Origin: CAVSIS01 sp963814875
GTDB taxonomy: Bacteria; Acidobacteriota; Thermoanaerobaculia; Thermoanaerobaculales; Sulfomarinibacteraceae
Direction: 5' to 3'
Assembly: GCA_963814875.1 (NCBI GenBank)
Contig: CAWFFJ010000018.1
Span: 248,001-312,000 of the forward strand
DNA length: 64,000 nt
Shown here: positions 60,189 through 64,000 of the stretch, one piece after another
Layout: the number at the start of each line of letters is the position of its first letter
Position numbering within the stretch: position 1 is the first letter of the stretch
Notes under the pieces: generated by a model
Told to the model about the DNA's origin: nothing
Seen by the model: only the letters and a program-made list of their open reading frames with translations
Databases searched by the model: none
Made by a program: the position numbers and the translations under genes

Positions 60189-61207
60189 GCCGCACCCCAT
60201 CTCGCCTGCTGCTCGCGCACGGCGCCGGTGGACGTCTGACCCGCGAGCTGGTGACCGGGACCTTCCTGGCCGCGCTCGACAACCCGCTCCTGGCGACGCT
60301 GACCGACGCGGCCGTCCTGCCCGCCCTTCCGGCGGGCAGGCCAGCGCTCACCACGGACGGCTTCGTGGTCGACCCGCCGGTCTTTCCCGGTGGCGACATC
60401 GGCTATCTCAGCGTGTGCGGCACCGTCAATGATCTCGCCATGGTCGGAGCCAGGCCGCTGTGGATCACGTGGTCACTGATCCTCGAGGAGGGCGTCGATG
60501 GCGAGCTCATCGACACCTGCGTCGCCGGCGCTGCGCGGGCCTGTGCAGAGGCCGGGGTGGCGGTGGTCGCCGGGGATACCAAGGTCGTGCCGCGCGGCAA
60601 GGGCGACCGCATCTTCGCCGTCACCGCGGGCTTGGGGGTGGTCCCTCCAGGGCGGGACATCGACGACTGTCGGATCACTCCCGGCGACGCGATCCTCGCC
60701 TCGGGACCGCTCGGGGACCACGGTGCCACGATCATGGCGTGTCGGCACGACATGGCTGGCACCGGCCTGCGCTCGGACTGCGCGCCGGTCAACGCTATCG
60801 TCGAGGCGCTGTTCGAGACCGGGATCGAGGTCCACAGCCTCCACGACCCGACCCGCGGCGGCACCGTCACCGTGTGTCACGAGGTCGCCGAGCGCTCCGG
60901 CCACGCCATCCTTCTGCACGAGGCCAGCTTGCCCTTCCGTCCCGAGGTCCGCGCGGTGTGTGAGCTGCTCGGGCTCGAACCTCTCGGTCAGGCCTGCGAG
61001 GGCCGCATGCTGGCCTGGGTGGCGGCGGCGGATGCCGAGCGGGCCATGGCGACCTTCAACGCCCATTCGCCAGGCGGCGGCGCGGCCGTGATCGGACGGG
61101 TCGAGGCACGGAACGGTCGTCAACCGCCGGTGCTCCTCGAGACCGTGATCGGCGGCCGTCGACCCGTCGACCTCCCCTCCGGCTCCGAGCTGCCGAGGAT
61201 CTGCTGA
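60185..61207 (+). CDS. hypE: Carbamoyl dehydratase HypE
   Basis: 340 residues from GTG 60185. The AIRS-type ATP-binding fold has LLLAHGAGGRLTRELV and VVAGDTKVVPRG. The chain ends in PRIC, the essential C-terminal Cys that receives the carbamoyl group from HypF and turns it into thiocyanate. The classical order hypC-D-E follows hypA-B-F. Confidence 0.97.
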   Translation: MSRTPSRLLLAHGAGGRLTRELVTGTFLAALDNPLLATLTDAAVLPALPAGRPALTTDGFVVDPPVFPGGDIGYLSVCGTVNDLAMVGARPLWITWSLILEEGVDGELIDTCVAGAARACAEAGVAVVAGDTKVVPRGKGDRIFAVTAGLGVVPPGRDIDDCRITPGDAILASGPLGDHGATIMACRHDMAGTGLRSDCAPVNAIVEALFETGIEVHSLHDPTRGGTVTVCHEVAERSGHAILLHEASLPFRPEVRAVCELLGLEPLGQACEGRMLAWVAAADAERAMATFNAHSPGGGAAVIGRVEARNGRQPPVLLETVIGGRRPVDLPSGSELPRIC

Positions 61208-61250
61208 TGATGAACTCTGCGGCGAACCACCGGGTCGGGCGACCCGCACG

Positions 61251-62300
61251 ATGAGGATCGCCGCCGTCGGTGCCGCGCTGCCGCCGCACGCCTACGATCA
61301 GGCGACTCTGTTCGCGGCCTTCCGCGAACACTGGGGTAGTCGCCACTACAACCTCGACCGCCTCGAGGCCCTGCACCGCAACGTCCTCGTCGGCGGCCGA
61401 CATTTGGCGCTCCCGATCGAGGCCTACCCCGCCCTCGAGACCTGGGGGCAGGCCAACGACGCCTGGATCCGGGTGGCGCAGGAGGTCGGTGCCGATGCGA
61501 TCCTGGACGCGCTCGCCGAGTCCGGGCTCGGCGTCGCGGACGTCGGCGCACTGTTCTTCGTCTCCACCACCGGCCTCGCGACGCCGTCGATCGACGCCCG
61601 TATCGTCAACCGGCTCGGGCTTCCGAGCAACATCTGCCGGATACCGATCTTCGGTCTCGGCTGCGCCGCAGGGGCGGCCGGCATCGCGCGCGCCGCCGAC
61701 TGGGTCAAGGCGTGGCCCAACCGCGTCGCGGTCCTGCTGTCGGTCGAGCTGTGCTCGCTGACGCTCCAACGCGAGGACCTCTCGATCCCCAACCTGATCG
61801 CGAGCGGCCTGTTCGGCGACGGCGCTGCCGCCGCGGTCGTGGTCGGCAGCGACCGCGCGTGCAGCGGTCCCGAGGTGGTGGCGACACGCTCGGTGTTCTA
61901 TCCCGACACCGAACGGGTGATGGGTTGGGACATTTCGGAGCGCGGCTTCCAGATCGTGCTCACGGCCGAGGTCCCCGAAATGGTGCACCGGCACCTGCGT
62001 CGCGACGTCGACGCGTTTCTCGCCGACCATGGACTCTCCCGTGCCGACATCGCCTCCTGGGTCTCCCACCCCGGCGGACCCAAGGTCCTCGAGATGATGC
62101 AGCAAGCCCTTGAGCTTCCGGCCGACGCTCTCGAGCGCTCGTGGCGCTGCCTGCGGGAGATGGGCAACATGTCCTCCGCGTCGGTGCTGATGGTGCTGCG
62201 CGACGCAATGACGACGCGGCGGCCGCCGCCGGGTGCATGGGGTATGCTGCTCGCGATGGGCCCCGGCTTCTGCTCCGAGCTGGTGCTGTTGCGCTGGTAG
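61251..62300 (+). CDS. Type III polyketide synthase (chalcone synthase-like)
   Basis: 349 residues from ATG 61251, 43 bases after hypE. The thiolase-fold catalytic triad is present: Cys in FGLGCAAGAAG (C138), His in WVSHPGGPK (H273) and Asn in REMGNMSSAS (N306). Such enzymes extend an acyl starter with malonyl-CoA to alkylpyrones or alkylresorcinols. An acyl carrier protein and a fatty acyl-AMP ligase follow, so a long-chain starter delivered on the carrier is likely. The product is not predictable from this sequence. Confidence 0.92.
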   Translation: MRIAAVGAALPPHAYDQATLFAAFREHWGSRHYNLDRLEALHRNVLVGGRHLALPIEAYPALETWGQANDAWIRVAQEVGADAILDALAESGLGVADVGALFFVSTTGLATPSIDARIVNRLGLPSNICRIPIFGLGCAAGAAGIARAADWVKAWPNRVAVLLSVELCSLTLQREDLSIPNLIASGLFGDGAAAAVVVGSDRACSGPEVVATRSVFYPDTERVMGWDISERGFQIVLTAEVPEMVHRHLRRDVDAFLADHGLSRADIASWVSHPGGPKVLEMMQQALELPADALERSWRCLREMGNMSSASVLMVLRDAMTTRRPPPGAWGMLLAMGPGFCSELVLLRW

Positions 62301-62434
62301 GGCTGGGTCCTCATGCCACGCCGTCCCGTGACTGCGGGGCACCGCTCAGGCCGCCACGGCCCTTCGGCGATCACCCTTCGACTCGCCGGTGGCTCGTTGG
62401 CGTGACGCAGCGGACCTCATGTCTGGAGGAGAGG

Positions 62435-62677
62435 GTGACGGAAAGCGAGATCCTCGACGGTATCAAGGCGGTCGCGCATCGGCACCTCGAGCTCGATCGG
62501 CCGATCGACCTCGACACCCGGCTCGTCGAGGACCTCGAGCTGGACTCGATCCAGCTGCTCACGCTGGCGGTGGAGGTCGAGAACCGATTCGAGGTCTGCC
62601 TCGATCCAGATGCCGATCTCTCGATGACGACCGTTCGCGACCTCGTGGTCGCGGTGAGAGGTCGTCTTGCCGGCTAA
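62435..62677 (+). CDS. Acyl carrier protein
   Basis: 80 residues from GTG 62435, with GGAGGAGAGG upstream. The phosphopantetheine Ser is S38 in EDLELDSIQLL. Helices follow the acpP pattern, but it is a dedicated copy beside the PKS and ligase rather than the fatty-acid one. The stop overlaps the ligase start by 11 bases. The 134-base gap from the PKS gene (62301-62434) shows no convincing promoter. Confidence 0.9.
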   Translation: MTESEILDGIKAVAHRHLELDRPIDLDTRLVEDLELDSIQLLTLAVEVENRFEVCLDPDADLSMTTVRDLVVAVRGRLAG

Positions 62678-64000
62678 CCCCGGAACCCTGGCGGGACTTC
62701 TCGATCATGCCGCCCGCCATCCGGGGATCGCGGTCGCGATTTCCGATCGTCACGAGCGCGACCACGAGCGTTCCTGGGAGACGATCCGCGAGGACTCCCT
62801 CGTCGTCTGCGCCGGACTGCAGGCGACCGGCGTTTCGCCGGGCGACCGCGTCGGCCTCATCTACCCGACCGGGTTCGACTTTCTCGTGGCCTTCTTCGGC
62901 GTGGTGCTGGCAGGCGCAGTCCCGGTGCCGCTGTATCCCCCGGTGCGGCTCGGGCGCCTCGAGGAGTACCAGGAGCGGACCGCCGCCATGCTCACGGCGG
63001 CCAGCGCCGTGGCGGTGCTGGTCGACGGGCGGGTCGCGCGGCTGATCGGACCCGCGGCACTCGCGGCCCGGCCGCGGCTCGGGATCTTCGGCCTCGACGG
63101 CCTGCCGCGAGGGACGGCCGCACCGGTCAGCCGGCGGCCCGACGATCTCGCCCTCGTGCAGTTCTCCTCCGGCACCACGGTCGAGCCCAAACCTGTCGCC
63201 CTGACCCACCGTGCCGTGGTCGGCCAGGCGCGCCTGCTCAACCGCCTGTGGCCGGACACCGAGAAGCTGCGCCACTCCGGCGTCAGCTGGCTGCCGCTCT
63301 ACCACGACATGGGCCTCATCGGCTGCATCCTGCCCGCGCTCGAACGCCCGGGGCCGCTCACCCTGATTCCACCGGAGCAGTTCGTCACTCGCCCGGCGGT
63401 GTGGCTTCGCGCGATCTCGCGACGTCGCGCGACGATCTCCCCCGCGCCCAACTTCGCCTACGGCCTGGCTGTCAACAAAATCCGTGACGAAGAGCTCGAG
63501 GGCGTCGACTTGTCCAGCTGGCAGGTCGCCCTGTGTGGCGCCGAGGCCATCGCCCCCGAGGTTCTGCGCGCCTTCCAGCGCCGGTTCGCGGCGTGGGGAC
63601 TGCGGCCGGAAGCGCTGACCCCGGTCTACGGTCTCTCAGAGGCGGCGCTCGCCGTGACCTTCTCCGACCCATTCCGGCCGTTCACGTCACTGCAGGTGGA
63701 CCGCACAGCCCTTGCGGACAGCGGCGAGGTGCGCCTCGACCCGGACGGCCGCGAGATCGCCTCGGTCGGCCGGCCGCTGCCGGGCTTCGCGCTGCGCATC
63801 GTCGACGAGGTCGGCGGCAACCTGCCCGAGCGCCGGGTCGGCCGTGTGCTGGTTTCCGGACCGACCCTGATGACCGGATATCTCGAACGCCCGGACCTCA
63901 CCGCCGCGACGCTCTGCGACGGCTGGCTGGATACCGGAGACCTCGGCTTCCTCGATCAGGAGGCGCTCTACCTGACCGGTAGGCAGAAGGACGTCCTGAT
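62667..64000 (+). CDS. Fatty acyl-AMP ligase (N-terminal part, runs off the window)
   Basis: 444 complete codons from TTG 62667 to the window end. The adenylation fold is clear: LVQFSSGTTVEPKPVALTH (P-loop), LPLYHDMGLIG, CGAEAI, VYGLSEAALAVTFSD and GWLDTGDLGFLDQ (ATP-binding core). These signatures fit FAALs that activate fatty acids and load them onto carrier proteins. The C-terminus and any downstream tailoring genes lie outside. The TTG start is the earliest in frame with the carrier gene overlap and is uncertain. Confidence 0.9.
   Translation, partial: MPANPGTLAGLLDHAARHPGIAVAISDRHERDHERSWETIREDSLVVCAGLQATGVSPGDRVGLIYPTGFDFLVAFFGVVLAGAVPVPLYPPVRLGRLEEYQERTAAMLTAASAVAVLVDGRVARLIGPAALAARPRLGIFGLDGLPRGTAAPVSRRPDDLALVQFSSGTTVEPKPVALTHRAVVGQARLLNRLWPDTEKLRHSGVSWLPLYHDMGLIGCILPALERPGPLTLIPPEQFVTRPAVWLRAISRRRATISPAPNFAYGLAVNKIRDEELEGVDLSSWQVALCGAEAIAPEVLRAFQRRFAAWGLRPEALTPVYGLSEAALAVTFSDPFRPFTSLQVDRTALADSGEVRLDPDGREIASVGRPLPGFALRIVDEVGGNLPERRVGRVLVSGPTLMTGYLERPDLTAATLCDGWLDTGDLGFLDQEALYLTGRQKDVL

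Overview
The window is high-GC bacterial DNA, densely coded on both strands, probably from an anaerobic or facultative member of the Acidobacteriota. That placement is an inference from gene content (uptake [NiFe] hydrogenase, methylmalonyl-CoA mutase, SecA, an MMPL exporter, a zinc-finger/FecR anti-sigma protein, a COG1067 Lon-like protease); there is no rRNA gene to fix it. I saw no tRNA, rRNA, CRISPR array, transposase or phage gene.

Layout. 1-1860 (-): 5' part of an AddB/RecB-like nuclease-helicase gene. 1978-2454 (+): DUF4442 hotdog protein. 2491-8470 (-): DUF2231 membrane protein, an exported rubrerythrin with a near-consensus sigma-54 promoter, an NtrC-type regulator with its histidine kinase, and SppA. 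8592-15356 (+): tightly coupled set of ECF sigma factor, zinc-finger/FecR anti-sigma protein and two ABC ATPase/permease pairs. 15557-18501: murB (-) and a UbiB/ABC1 kinase (+). 18735-24546 (+): complete uptake hydrogenase operon in the order hybO-hybA-hybB-hybC-hybD, plus a small four-helix membrane protein. 24931-27462: SDR epimerase fused to a helical domain (-) and a YciO-like gene (+). 27620-32986 (-): mutA-mutB-meaB, the methylmalonyl-CoA mutase and its GTPase chaperone. 33137-39663 (-): gmd, guaB, secA and an M23 peptidase. 39850-45392 (-): pgsA, an MMPL/RND exporter and a Lon-like protease. 45604-49669: B-box/polysaccharide deacetylase (+), then patatin, yqeB and hpt (-). 49727-64000 (+): unknown 550-residue protein, RDD membrane protein, yedF, a cysteine desulfurase, a Se-carrier/SelD fusion, hypA-B-F-C-D-E, and a type III PKS, acyl carrier protein and fatty acyl-AMP ligase that runs off the window.

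How it fits together. The hyb operon encodes a membrane-attached, Tat-exported, H2-oxidising [NiFe] enzyme that passes electrons to quinone. Its nickel and Fe(CN)2CO chemistry is supplied about 31 kb away by the hyp genes, which follow selenium genes (yedF, desulfurase, selD) on the same strand; yqeB lies close by. This combination points to selenium used as a labile cofactor of molybdenum hydroxylases and/or in selenoproteins encoded elsewhere. The hydrogenase here has Cys, not Sec, at the nickel site.

The most unusual non-coding signals are two families of short dispersed repeats. ACCAAGAC-type tandem repeats lie just after the stop codons at two convergent gene junctions. A CCGCAGAGCCC/GGGCTCTGCGG inverted pair lies after two stop codons. 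A sigma-54 promoter stands next to a sigma-54 activator gene, and several -10 boxes lie close enough to a start codon to predict leaderless transcripts.
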